This document shows positions 1 to 8,222 of a DNA stretch of 64,000 nucleotides, one piece after another (position 1 is the first letter of the stretch; each line of letters begins with the position of its first letter). This DNA is from an uncultured Adlercreutzia sp. Lineage in GTDB: Bacteria; Actinomycetota; Coriobacteriia; Coriobacteriales; Eggerthellaceae. The stretch is taken from positions 124,001-188,000 of the forward strand of contig CAJUSP010000002.1 of assembly GCA_910589165.1 (NCBI GenBank), written 5' to 3'. Position numbers and translations under genes: made by a program. Below the pieces are notes generated by a model. It was not told the DNA's origin. It saw only the letters and a list, made by a program, of their open reading frames with translations, and searched no databases.

Positions 1-45
1 GCGTCCTTCCCCGTTAGTTCATAGGTGATCGAATCATATTACTCC

Positions 46-83
46 AAAAACAAAGACGGCGACCCGCGCGGATCGCCGTCTTT
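46..83 (-). terminator. Rho-independent terminator of the hydrogenase operon
   Basis: An 11-bp stem (52-62 pairs with 73-83) encloses a GC-rich 10-base loop. Read on the minus strand, the stem is followed by a T-rich run (positions 51 down to 46). It lies just downstream of the cytochrome b gene, so it probably ends the hyaABC transcript. The plus-strand side is also followed by T residues, so it may act in both directions. Confidence 0.8.
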
Positions 84-120
84 TCATTACCATCGGTCAA
101 CAAGTGCCAATGGCTGTTCT

Positions 121-807
121 CTAGTGCAGGTCGTTGTCCTCACCCACGATGTTGTGCAGGTCGGGGTCGTAGACCAGGCCGCCATGCTCCTTGTGGATGA
201 ACATGAGCTTGGTGGGAGCGAAGCCCTCCACGTTGGCCAGGTACACATGGATGAACATGAAGATGATGAACACGTACATACCGAAGTAGTGGATGATGCG
301 CATGCTCATGAGACCGCCCACGAGGTTGGTGGTGGCCAGGAAGCACGGCACGTTCATCGTCACGCCCCACAGGCAGAGCCCCGTCCAGAACATCAGCACG
401 ATGAGGATGGGGATGAGCAGGTAGGAGATCTTCTGCGGCACGCCCAGCTTGGCGCCCAGCGGATGATCCTTCTTCAGGAACAGGTAGTACTTGATCCACT
501 CCAGGGCCTGATGGCGGTTGTCCTTCTGGGGCAGCCAGGTCTTGAAGTCGGTCACCTGCTGACGGGTGCCGCCAGTGGGCGAGGTCTTCACGAAGAAGGC
601 CATGATCACGCGGGCCACGCAGTTGATGAACAGCACGAAGCCGAAGAAGATGTGGCAGCCGCGGGCGATGCCCGTGAGGAAGGGCAGCACCGGGAAGTGG
701 ATGATGATACCCGACAGGATGAGCATGATCATAGCGATCAGGTTGATCCAGTGGGTCACCACGAACACGAGAGGATGGGCCTCTTTGTAGTGTGCGAGAT
801 GGGCCAT
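121..807 (-). CDS. hyaC: [NiFe]-hydrogenase cytochrome b subunit (HyaC-like)
   Basis: This 228-residue integral membrane b-type cytochrome should take electrons from the hydrogenase small subunit and pass them to menaquinone. About four hydrophobic segments are visible, near residues 15-40, 45-75, 130-155 and 175-210. Histidines suited to heme ligation lie in the first (THWINL), second (GCHIFFGF) and last (HYFGMYVFIIFMFIHVYL) segments. The length matches HyaC/cytochrome b561-type subunits of about 230 residues. The ATG (805-807) follows the hyaB stop codon after a single base, indicating translational coupling. The gene closes the operon ahead of a strong terminator. No maturation gene (hyaD, hyp) is inside the window. 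Confidence 0.93.
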   Translation of the reverse strand: MAHLAHYKEAHPLVFVVTHWINLIAMIMLILSGIIIHFPVLPFLTGIARGCHIFFGFVLFINCVARVIMAFFVKTSPTGGTRQQVTDFKTWLPQKDNRHQALEWIKYYLFLKKDHPLGAKLGVPQKISYLLIPILIVLMFWTGLCLWGVTMNVPCFLATTNLVGGLMSMRIIHYFGMYVFIIFMFIHVYLANVEGFAPTKLMFIHKEHGGLVYDPDLHNIVGEDNDLH

Positions 808-808
808 C

Positions 809-2482
809 TTACTTCACCCCCCAAGGGCTCGTAACGGTCTCGAAGTGCTTGCCCGTCTCGCGCTCGGTCACATGCACGGCGCAGGCGGTGCAGGGGTCGA
901 AGCTGTGGACGGTGCGCAGCGCGTTGATGGGCTTCTCGATGTCGGCCACGGGCGCGCCGATAAGCGCCTGCTCCAGCGGACCGTGCTCGCCGTCGGCGTT
1001 GATGGGAGCCAGGTTCCACGTGGACGGGATGATGATCTGGTAGCCCTCGATCTTGCCGTCGACCACCTTCTCGGAGTGGTAGAGAGCGCCGCGAGGGGCC
1101 TCCCAGAAACCAGTGCCCTCGCCGGTGAGGCGGGCAGGCTCGCGGAAGTACTCGGAGTCGCCGCCCTTGATGGCCTCGGCGAGCTCGTGCACCCACTCCA
1201 CCATGAGGTCGGCCACGTACATGGTCTCAACCTGGCGGATGGCGGTACGGCCGAGCGTGCTCTGGAACGCGGACAGGTCGCCCGGCTTCGCGCCGAGGAT
1301 GCCGAGTACGGCGTCGACGTTCTCCTTGATGAAGGGCACGCCGCGCACGTAGGCCGCGAAGATACGGGCCATGGAGCCGGCCTCCATGGGCTTGCCGTCG
1401 TAGGCCGGGCACTTGACCCAGCTGTAGCGCTCGTCGACGTTGTAGTCGGTGAACTCCGGCTCGGTGACGAAGTAGGGCGAGGTGTAGGTGTCGCTGCCCT
1501 TGTACCAGGAGCGGCCCATGTACTCGGTGATGGAGCTCTCCACCACATCGGAGGCCTGGAACTGCTCGTTGAGCACGGCCATGGGCAGGTAGCGGTTGAG
1601 CATCTGCTCGGTGTAGTTGTCGCCGTAGGGCCAATCGGGGCCCTCGAAGACGCCCCAGGCGATGTAGCGGCCGCAGCCCTTGCCGAAGGTGAGCGCCTCG
1701 GCGTAGGGGCCGGCGAGCGCCACGGTGTCGGCGAGCACGGTGTCGTTCACCCAGTCGCGGACCTCGGTGGCCATGGCCAAAAGATCGTCGAGCTTGCTCT
1801 CGGTGGGCACCCACATGTTGCCGCCGGGGATCGACGTCATGATGTGGGGCATCTTGCCGCCGAGCAGCGCGCTCATCTCGGAGGCGCGGGCCTGCATCTT
1901 CAGGGCCTCCAGGTAATGGGAGGTCAGGATGAGGTCGAGCTCGGGGGTGAGCTTGTAGGCCTCGCCGTTGTCGGCGTCGAACCAGTTGCCCGAGAAGATG
2001 GACAGCTGGCCGTTGGCCGCGAACGCCGCCAGCTTGTCGTAGAGCTGGTGCAGGTCGGAGTGCAGCGCCAGGCCGTTCTCCAGGGCCACGGCGTAGGCCT
2101 CGTCAACATTGGCGTTCAGGGCGTTCAGCGGGTTCACGTAGTCGAGAGCCGCCAGGTTGTACAGCCACAGGATGTTGCTGTGCAGGAACTGCGCGCCCTC
2201 CAGCAGGTTGCGGATGATACGCGCGTTGTTCGAAATGGTGATACCGTAGGCCTTGTCGCCCGCGATGGACGAGGCGTGGGCATGGGAAATGGGGCACACG
2301 CCGCAGATGCGCTCGACGATCTGGGCAGCGTCCTCGGGCGTGCGGTTCTGCACGACGAGCTCCATGCCGCGGAAGCAACCGCCGGAAACCCACGCGTCGG
2401 CAACCACGCCGTTCTCGACTTCCATCTCGACGCGGAGATGGCCCTCGATACGGGTAATCGGATCAATAACAGAACGTGTCAA
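809..2482 (-). CDS. hyaB: [NiFe]-hydrogenase large subunit precursor
   Basis: This is the catalytic subunit, which holds the Ni-Fe(CN)2CO centre and splits H2. The L1 nickel motif RICGVC is at residues 58-63 (Cys60, Cys63). The L2 motif DPCTACAVH is at 529-537 (Cys531, Cys534). After His537 a 20-residue tail remains, the peptide normally removed by a HyaD-type endopeptidase after nickel insertion. At 557 residues the length is normal for group 1 large subunits. The start is TTG (2480-2482): a strong ribosome-binding site, AAGGAGGT at 2491-2498, stands eight bases before it and no nearby ATG fits. The small subunit ends 16 bases upstream. The large subunit lacks its own export signal and should be carried out by the Tat signal of its partner. 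Confidence 0.97.
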   Translation of the reverse strand: MTRSVIDPITRIEGHLRVEMEVENGVVADAWVSGGCFRGMELVVQNRTPEDAAQIVERICGVCPISHAHASSIAGDKAYGITISNNARIIRNLLEGAQFLHSNILWLYNLAALDYVNPLNALNANVDEAYAVALENGLALHSDLHQLYDKLAAFAANGQLSIFSGNWFDADNGEAYKLTPELDLILTSHYLEALKMQARASEMSALLGGKMPHIMTSIPGGNMWVPTESKLDDLLAMATEVRDWVNDTVLADTVALAGPYAEALTFGKGCGRYIAWGVFEGPDWPYGDNYTEQMLNRYLPMAVLNEQFQASDVVESSITEYMGRSWYKGSDTYTSPYFVTEPEFTDYNVDERYSWVKCPAYDGKPMEAGSMARIFAAYVRGVPFIKENVDAVLGILGAKPGDLSAFQSTLGRTAIRQVETMYVADLMVEWVHELAEAIKGGDSEYFREPARLTGEGTGFWEAPRGALYHSEKVVDGKIEGYQIIIPSTWNLAPINADGEHGPLEQALIGAPVADIEKPINALRTVHSFDPCTACAVHVTERETGKHFETVTSPWGVK

Positions 2483-2498
2483 GTCAGCTCACCTCCTT

Positions 2499-3776
2499 CT
2501 AGTCATTCTTACGGGGATCGGCGTTCTTGTGCAGCAGGTCCTCATCGAGAACCGGACCGCCGGCGACCGGGTCGGCGTAGGTGCCGACTTCCTTGTCGGG
2601 GTGCTTGGCGTCCCACTTGCGGATCTTCTCGAAGGGAGCGCCGCCGTCCATGCGGCCGGACAGCTTCATGCCGAAGCCGTGGACCACGAGCGCCGCCGCC
2701 ACAAGACCGGTGACGGTCACTGCGATGGTGGTGGGCTGCAGGTTCAGCGGCCCGATGCGCAGGTCGCGCATGCGCTTGTAGAAGGGGGTGTTCACCTCGA
2801 CCCAGTTGTCGCCGGGGTTGCCCGGGTTGGCCTCGCAGCAGCCCACGCACGGAGCGCCGGACTGCACACACCAGCTGCGGCGGTTGTTCCACAGGGTGAC
2901 ACCGCAGATGGATCGCGTCTGCGGGCCCTTGCAGCCGAGCGGGTACAGGCAGTAGCCCAGCTCCTCTTCCTTCGAGCCGAACTCGTAGACGAACTCGCCG
3001 TTCTCGAAGTGGCCGCGACGCTCGCAGTTGTCGTGGATGGTCTGGTTGAACAGGTCGCCGGGCATGTTGAACTCGTTCAGGCGGTTCAGCAGCAGGTCCA
3101 TGTCCTTCATGACCACGACGTCCACCAGCACCGACATGACCCACTCGGGGTTCACCGGGCAGCCGGGAACGTTCACGACGGGCGTGGCGACGCCGACCTT
3201 CTCCAGGTACTGCTGCACGCCGAGCGCCTGAGCCGGGTTCGGGGCGGCGGCCATCCAGCCGCCGTTGACGGCGCAGGAGCCGATGGCCACGACCGCGTTG
3301 GCGGACTCGGCCGCCTCCACGAGCGCGGTGGAGCCGGTCTCGCCGGCCACGCGCAGGGCGTTGCCGTCGAAGGCCTCCAGCACGGCACCCTCGTAGATAA
3401 GGATGTAGTTGCCGGCGGCGATGGTCTGGGCCTTGGCCTCCTCCACGGAATGGCCAGCGGCGGCCGACAGGGTCTCCGAGTAGTTCAGGGAGATCATGTC
3501 GAGCACGACCGAGGCCACGTCAGGCGTCTCAATCTGGGCGAAGGACTCCGTGCAGCCCGTGCAGGACGCACCCTCGATCCAGATGACCGGGTACAGGTCG
3601 CCGGACGTCGCTCCGATAACAGATTCCTCGAGAGCAGCGGCCACGCGCGGCACTGCCAGCTGGGATAGGCCCGCGGCAGCGGCGATGCCGGCGCACAGCT
3701 TCATGAAGCTGCGGCGGGACACGCCACGCGAGGCAAGGATGCTGTCGAAGTCTGACATCGTTGCCTGATTTTCCAT
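2499..3776 (-). CDS. hyaA: [NiFe]-hydrogenase small subunit, Tat-exported and membrane-anchored
   Basis: This 425-residue iron-sulfur subunit relays electrons from the NiFe site to the cytochrome. A twin-arginine motif SRRSFMK (20-26) and a hydrophobic stretch mark a Tat signal peptide. The proximal cluster begins with CTGC (72-75). Further cysteines and the region HDNCERRGHF through PCVGCCEAN supply the medial and distal clusters. A transmembrane helix at about 348-372 anchors the protein, followed by a 53-residue charged tail, longer than usual. Oxygen-tolerant enzymes have CTCC at the proximal cluster; here the extra cysteine is glycine, so a standard 4Fe-4S cluster is expected. ATG 3774-3776 is chosen because GAGGAGGT (3783-3790) lies just upstream. 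First gene of the operon. Confidence 0.96.
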   Translation of the reverse strand: MENQATMSDFDSILASRGVSRRSFMKLCAGIAAAAGLSQLAVPRVAAALEESVIGATSGDLYPVIWIEGASCTGCTESFAQIETPDVASVVLDMISLNYSETLSAAAGHSVEEAKAQTIAAGNYILIYEGAVLEAFDGNALRVAGETGSTALVEAAESANAVVAIGSCAVNGGWMAAAPNPAQALGVQQYLEKVGVATPVVNVPGCPVNPEWVMSVLVDVVVMKDMDLLLNRLNEFNMPGDLFNQTIHDNCERRGHFENGEFVYEFGSKEEELGYCLYPLGCKGPQTRSICGVTLWNNRRSWCVQSGAPCVGCCEANPGNPGDNWVEVNTPFYKRMRDLRIGPLNLQPTTIAVTVTGLVAAALVVHGFGMKLSGRMDGGAPFEKIRKWDAKHPDKEVGTYADPVAGGPVLDEDLLHKNADPRKND

Positions 3777-3782
3777 GCGTAC

Positions 3783-3790
3783 ACCTCCTC
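3783..3790 (-). promoter_or_regulatory. Strong Shine-Dalgarno of hyaA
   Basis: GAGGAGGT on the minus strand lies six bases before the ATG of hyaA and decides its start. The 227 bases between hyaA and the prephenate dehydratase gene (3777-4003) must hold the operon promoter. I see no convincing -35/-10 pair or operator there. Confidence 0.8.
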
Positions 3791-4003
3791 ATAGGTGTTC
3801 TCGTCTCTCTTACATGCGGGGTTAAGATTAGCCAATCGGTTGGGGTATCGGATGCGCGACCGACACAAAATAGCCAAAAGCCCCCCTCAGTGGCGACAAA
3901 ATGTTACGTGTTCCCCACCTGGTAACAAGCCCCGAGAAGCCCCGCGCCGCTGGCAGATTTTTCCAACCGCCCGCGCAAACAGACACCCCGTCAAAGAGCC
4001 GCG

Positions 4004-4852
4004 CTACTCCACCGGGTAGCTGCCGAGCACCTTCACGTCGCGCAGCTTCAGCCGCAGGCACTCGAGGGCCGTCTGCACGTCGATGTCGTGGATGGAGCCG
4101 TCAAGCTCCACGAAGAACATGTAGTCGCCCAGCTGGCGTTTCGTCGGGCGCGACTGCAGCATGGTCAGGTTGATGCCGGCGTAGGTAAACTCCGAGAGGA
4201 TCATCTGCAGGGCGCCGGGCTTGTCGGCGCGCAGGAAGAGCGCCAGCGACGTCTTGAAGCGCGAGCCGGTCAGCAAATCGGCGTCGGCCATGCGCCCGAC
4301 GAGCGCGAAGGCCGTCTGGTTCTCGGGATTGTCCTGAATGCCCCGCTCGACGACGGTGGCGCCGTGCACTTCGGCAGCCAGGGCGTTGGAGATTCCGGCC
4401 GTGGCCGGGTCGGCGGCGGCCATGCGGGCGCTTTCCGCCGTGGACGAGACCGACAGCGTGGCCACGCCCCTCAGCTTCTCGTTGAGGAACCGGCGGCACT
4501 GCGCGAGCCCCTGCGGGTGCGAGGCGACGCGACGCACATCGGCAAGGGTGGCGCCGGGGTGAAGCACCAGGCAGTGGCACACGTCGATGACCTCCTCGGC
4601 GAGGATCACCGAGTCGGTGCGGAAGGCGAAGTTGTCGAGCGTCGCGGTGACCGGCCCCTCGAGCGAGTTCTCCTTGCCGACGACGCCGAAGCGCGCGACG
4701 CCCTCGTCCACGCAGTCGAACACCTCGTCGAACGAGCCGCATTCCACCAGCTCGGGCTCCTGAATGCCGAGTCGCGCCGCGAAGCGCAGAGCCGCCTCGT
4801 TGCAGTAGGTGCCGACCGGTCCCAAGAATGCGATGCTGTTGTCGTGGCTCAT
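4004..4852 (-). CDS. pheA: Prephenate dehydratase with ACT domain
   Basis: This 282-residue monofunctional prephenate dehydratase converts prephenate to phenylpyruvate for phenylalanine synthesis. The N-terminal signature FLGPVGTY begins at residue 9. The regulatory ACT domain in the last ~85 residues carries the phenylalanine-binding GAL motif (213-215) and QSRP (233-236, usually ESRP). The family's catalytic TRF motif reads TAF here (180-182): the threonine is kept but the arginine is lost. I place the start at ATG 4850-4852 because AAGGAG lies just upstream and the dehydratase domain begins at once; the frame stays open to 4966, but the extra 38 residues look non-domain. There is no chorismate mutase domain. 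It stands alone, 220 bases from mntP. Confidence 0.92.
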   Translation of the reverse strand: MSHDNSIAFLGPVGTYCNEAALRFAARLGIQEPELVECGSFDEVFDCVDEGVARFGVVGKENSLEGPVTATLDNFAFRTDSVILAEEVIDVCHCLVLHPGATLADVRRVASHPQGLAQCRRFLNEKLRGVATLSVSSTAESARMAAADPATAGISNALAAEVHGATVVERGIQDNPENQTAFALVGRMADADLLTGSRFKTSLALFLRADKPGALQMILSEFTYAGINLTMLQSRPTKRQLGDYMFFVELDGSIHDIDVQTALECLRLKLRDVKVLGSYPVE

Positions 4853-5072
4853 GCTGCCTGGCTCCTTCGCCGTGCGGTGTCGTAGTGCGTTGTCGCGGGA
4901 TCTTCCTTGCTCATGATAACGCAGCCGATTTCCGCAAAGGCGCGCGCCTTCCGAGCGGTACGACATTGCCAGCCGCCGCGAAGCCCCGGCGCCTCAGCGC
5001 GCGAAGGAACCGATGAACGGAATATGCCTATCGAGGGCACGGCAAGGGCCCGAAGGCGCCCCCGGATGGCAC

Positions 5073-5636
5073 CTAGGAAGTGAGGTGCTCTATGAGGATT
5101 TTGATGCCTATGAGGATGAGGACGATGCCGCCGGCTATGGTGGCGGGCTTCTCGAAGCGGGCGCCGAAGAGGTGGCCGACGAGCACGCCGATAAGCGACA
5201 GGGCGAACGTGGTCAGCCCGATGACGGCGATGGCGGCGAGGATGTTCACACCGAGGAAGGCGAAGGTGACCCCTACGGCCAGCGCGTCGATGGAGGTGGC
5301 CACGGCCAACATGGTGAGCTCGCGGAAATCGAGGCGCGTCTTGCACACCGGCGCCTCGTCCTCGTCGTGGAAGGCGTCCCACAGCATCTTGCCGCCGATA
5401 AAGGCGAGCAGGCCGAAGGCGATCCAGTGGTCGACGGCGGTGATGTAGGAGGCGAACAGCGACCCCACGAGCCAGCCGACAAGGGGCATGAGCGCCTGGA
5501 AGCCGCCGAAGAACAGCGCGATGACCACCGCCTGGCCCCAGCGCATCTTCGGCATACACAGGCCCTTGCAGATGGCCACGGCGAAGGCATCCATGGAAAG
5601 GCCCGCGCCTATGAAGAACAGCTCGATGAAACCCAC
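5073..5636 (-). CDS. mntP: Manganese efflux pump MntP
   Basis: This 187-residue, six-helix membrane protein of the MntP (DUF204) family exports Mn(II). Two internally related halves are visible. The first opens with the conserved acidic motif GLSMDAFAVAICKGL (12-26) and the second carries ATSIDALAVGV near 112-122; these aspartates are the expected metal ligands. An acidic loop (FHDEDEA) links the halves. Length and topology are typical. The gene starts nine bases after the mutY stop, so the two are probably co-transcribed. No yybP-ykoY manganese riboswitch is possible immediately upstream because coding sequence fills that space. Confidence 0.95.
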   Translation of the reverse strand: MGFIELFFIGAGLSMDAFAVAICKGLCMPKMRWGQAVVIALFFGGFQALMPLVGWLVGSLFASYITAVDHWIAFGLLAFIGGKMLWDAFHDEDEAPVCKTRLDFRELTMLAVATSIDALAVGVTFAFLGVNILAAIAVIGLTTFALSLIGVLVGHLFGARFEKPATIAGGIVLILIGIKILIEHLTS

Positions 5637-5645
5637 GCTTGCTCC

Positions 5646-6536
5646 TTAGGGTACGAGAATGTCGCCGTCGCGCTTGAAGAAGCCCTCGGAGACGAGGTCG
5701 TCGACGATGGAGGCGAACAGCTCGCCGTCGACGGCATCGCGGGCGGCCTCCTGCTCCGCGCGGTTGAGGTCGCGCAGCACCGTCGTGGCCGGCACGCCCT
5801 CGGGCGCGGCGAGCACGCGCCGGGTGACCCAGGCGCGCTTCTGCCGGCGCGAGCCCTCGAAGGCAGATTGGCGGCTATGGGAGGCGCTGCGGCGCGAGGG
5901 GTTCGGCACCGTGGCCTTCAGGTGCGCACCGTAGTCGAGCAGCCCGTAGTACCACCGCCGCGGGTCGGCCGCAGCCAGCGGGTGGAAGGCGGCGACCTCA
6001 ACCAAGGGCAGAAGAGCCTTGTCGGGCACGGCCTCCTGCTCGGGGAACAGCTCGTGGAGGAACACCGTGCGCACGTTGGTTTCCAAATACACGCTGGGCC
6101 GCTGGTAGGCGAAGGCCACCACGCCGGCGGCCGTAGCGGGCCCTATGCCCGGAAGGGCCTGCAGCTCCTCAGCGGTTTCGGGAAGGCGCCCGGCCCGCTC
6201 GGCGGCGCAGGTGTCGGCCGTGCGCTTCAGCGCGAGCGCCCGACGGTTGTAGCCGAGCCCCTGCCAGAGCTCCAGCACATCGGGCACCGCGGCAGCGGCC
6301 AGGGCATCGAGGGTGGGAAAGGCCGCCAGAAACCGCTCCCAGAACCGGCCCACGCGGGCCACCTGGGTCTGCTGCAGCATGATCTCGGACACGAGCACCG
6401 CATAGGGGTCATCCACCTGGCGCCAGGGAAGCTCGCGGTACAGCTCGTCGCCCCGCCGGAGCATGGCGGAGACGAACTCGTCGAGCGGAGGAAGCCCCTC
6501 GGGCCATGAAGGCGCTGCCGTGCTGCACAATCTCAT
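5646..6536 (-). CDS. Cluster-less MutY-like adenine DNA glycosylase
   Basis: This 296-residue HhH-GPD DNA glycosylase is probably an A/G mismatch repair enzyme. The catalytic-glutamate motif SEIMLQQTQV (Glu51) matches MutY closely, and the helix-hairpin-helix LPGIGPATA is at 128-136. Three features differ from classical MutY. At the catalytic aspartate position (LDGNVxRV) the sequence is LETNVRTV, placing Glu152 there. The C-x6-C-x2-C-x5-C iron-sulfur loop is absent; only Cys4 and Cys110 exist. In its place is a basic stretch PNPSRRSASH...FEGSRRQKR (about 215-240). There is no NUDIX-like 8-oxoG recognition domain; the last ~50 residues look like a small winged-helix. It lies directly upstream of mntP. 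The enzyme class is certain, the exact substrate is not. Confidence 0.82.
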   Translation of the reverse strand: MRLCSTAAPSWPEGLPPLDEFVSAMLRRGDELYRELPWRQVDDPYAVLVSEIMLQQTQVARVGRFWERFLAAFPTLDALAAAAVPDVLELWQGLGYNRRALALKRTADTCAAERAGRLPETAEELQALPGIGPATAAGVVAFAYQRPSVYLETNVRTVFLHELFPEQEAVPDKALLPLVEVAAFHPLAAADPRRWYYGLLDYGAHLKATVPNPSRRSASHSRQSAFEGSRRQKRAWVTRRVLAAPEGVPATTVLRDLNRAEQEAARDAVDGELFASIVDDLVSEGFFKRDGDILVP

Positions 6537-6659
6537 AGTATCTCAGGCTCTCCCCTCCCGCGCCGCCGCAGGGGCGACGCAACGATAGACTGCCACCGGA
6601 CCGGTCGGGAGCTCCGCGCCCCCGCGCTCGCAAGCGGCTTTGCCCTCAGGCGATTCGAT

Positions 6660-8084
6660 TTAGGCGAGCAGGTCGTCCAGGTTGTCGAGGCCCGAAGCGA
6701 AGTCGGACACGACGAGCTTCTCGAGCTCGGCATACTCGGCCGAGTCGAGCGGCTGGTAGGCAGCCAGCTTGTCGAAGAGGTTCTCGCGCGACACCGGCAG
6801 GTAGCGGCGCTGCACGAGGCCCTGCTTGTAGGCCTCCTCCACCGCCTCGCGCACGGCCATGTAAATGTCGTAGCGGGGCAGGTTCGCCGATAGGCGCACC
6901 AGCTCGTCGCGGTTCAGCGAGCGCATGGAAGGGTGCTGGCGGGCGATATCCATCCAGATGTCGTCGCGCTCGGCGGCCGTGGGCAGCTTGATGTCGATGC
7001 AGCTGATGGGGAACAGCAGGTCGTAGAAGAACGGATCGACCGCTTCGAGAGAGGAGGCCGAGGCGAGCACGTACACCTCGGGGTTCTCGACCGCCTGACG
7101 GATGAGGCCCACGGCCTCGCGGGCGCCCCGGGACATGGCGGCCATGAGAAAGCCCATCATGTCGTCGGCCTGGTCGGCCAAAGGCGAGCCCCACAGATCG
7201 ACGTCTTCCAGCACGAGCACGCCGCCGCGCTCGAACCCGCGGCGCAGGGCCGCCAGCGATTCGGGGTCGGAGGCCTGGGCGCTCACGCAGAGCATAGGCA
7301 CGCCCTGGAAAGTTTCCTCCATGCGCATGCGCACCGCCGGCAGCCCGAGCTCGCCCACCGTGGCCATCATGAAGCGGCTGGCGTCTTCGCGGGCGTCGGA
7401 GCAGAACATCAGGCAATCGGAAGCCGGCGCGGCATCGAGCCCGTGGCGTGCGTTCAGCAGCGAGACGAACTGGTCGAACTCGGGGTTGCCCGCAAGCCCC
7501 ACGCCCAGCGAGCGCATATGGGCCACCGCCTCGCCGTAGCCCGCGATGCTGTCGTAGGTGAAAATGTCGATGGGCTGCCCGGACCCGTCGGCCGCGGGGG
7601 CCGCAGAACCGCCCTCCCCCACCTCGGGAGTCGGCGCCGGCACCGCGGCGGCGGCCATGCCCAGGCCGGGCACCATCATCATGCCGGCGACATCCTCGGC
7701 GAGCGCCTCGGACACCTGCTCCAAATCGTCGCGGGAGAAGCCGAACTCGGCCAGGCGGTCGAAGGCGAGGCCCTGCAGCTGGGTGGCGCAGGCCTCGGCC
7801 TCGTCGTTGGTAAGGAAGGGCTCGAGCCGCTCGAAGATGTACTCGGCCAGGGCGCGCTCCTTGGTGGAGCAGGCCACGCGCCAGGCCTGCTTCAGCCCCA
7901 TGATCGCGTCTTCAGAGGGCACCTCGCTGGCTTCGGCAGCCTGCTCGAAGGCGGCCAGGTACAGATGCAGCCCCAAGCGCGCATCGCCCGCCTCGCAGGC
8001 GGCGGTGGCGCGGGCCAGGTAGTTCTCGGGGGATTCGGCCCCCTCGTCGCGGGAGCCCAAGGGGGCATTGGTGTTCTCAAACAT
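6660..8084 (-). CDS. AAA+-like protein with degenerate P-loop, function unknown
   Basis: A 474-residue soluble protein that I cannot name. Residues 17-120 are alpha-helical and alanine-rich, resembling TPR-like helices. A Gly/Pro/Ala-rich linker (139-170) leads to a C-terminal half built like an AAA+ domain: Walker B-like VLVLEDVD (289-296), sensor-1-like VYVLASASS (337-345), and a helical lid (366-420) in which KLPTAAERDDIWMDIA is typical. The expected Walker A is replaced by CLMFCSDAREDASR (224-237), with no GxxGxGK(S/T). It may therefore bind nucleotide weakly or not at all and serve as an assembly factor. Start ATG 8082-8084 has GAGAGGTAG upstream and an exact TATAAT farther up. It stands alone; 123 bases separate it from mutY. 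Confidence 0.75.
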   Translation of the reverse strand: MFENTNAPLGSRDEGAESPENYLARATAACEAGDARLGLHLYLAAFEQAAEASEVPSEDAIMGLKQAWRVACSTKERALAEYIFERLEPFLTNDEAEACATQLQGLAFDRLAEFGFSRDDLEQVSEALAEDVAGMMMVPGLGMAAAAVPAPTPEVGEGGSAAPAADGSGQPIDIFTYDSIAGYGEAVAHMRSLGVGLAGNPEFDQFVSLLNARHGLDAAPASDCLMFCSDAREDASRFMMATVGELGLPAVRMRMEETFQGVPMLCVSAQASDPESLAALRRGFERGGVLVLEDVDLWGSPLADQADDMMGFLMAAMSRGAREAVGLIRQAVENPEVYVLASASSLEAVDPFFYDLLFPISCIDIKLPTAAERDDIWMDIARQHPSMRSLNRDELVRLSANLPRYDIYMAVREAVEEAYKQGLVQRRYLPVSRENLFDKLAAYQPLDSAEYAELEKLVVSDFASGLDNLDDLLA

Positions 8085-8141
8085 AGCTGCTACCTCTCGA
8101 ATGCTGCGGGGCCTGCCGCCCCGAATCGTTTCTCGCGGCCG

Positions 8142-8147
8142 ATTATA
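8142..8147 (-). promoter_or_regulatory. -10 box for the AAA+-like gene
   Basis: An exact TATAAT on the minus strand sits about 58 bases upstream of the ATG at 8084. No good -35 hexamer is seen 16-18 bases above it. A 6-bp GC stem (8107-8112 with 8118-8123) lies in the presumed 5' untranslated leader. Confidence 0.5.
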
Positions 8148-8222
8148 TCGTACAATAGTTCGATTGCCTAGGGGGTTTTCGAAATTTTACCAAGGGATTT
8201 TCCGCCGAGCCGCCGGGTGCGC

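Noticed and set aside
845..2713. Plus-strand 622-codon frame opposite the hydrogenase large subunit
   Set aside because: It is an in-register shadow of hyaB, which has intact catalytic motifs; the shadow has no ribosome-binding site or domain.
4853..4966. Longer N-terminus for prephenate dehydratase
   Set aside because: The extra 38 residues match nothing in the family, and AAGGAG stands just before the ATG at 4850-4852.
5637..5645. Manganese riboswitch ahead of mntP
   Set aside because: Only nine bases separate mntP from the upstream gene, leaving no room for it.
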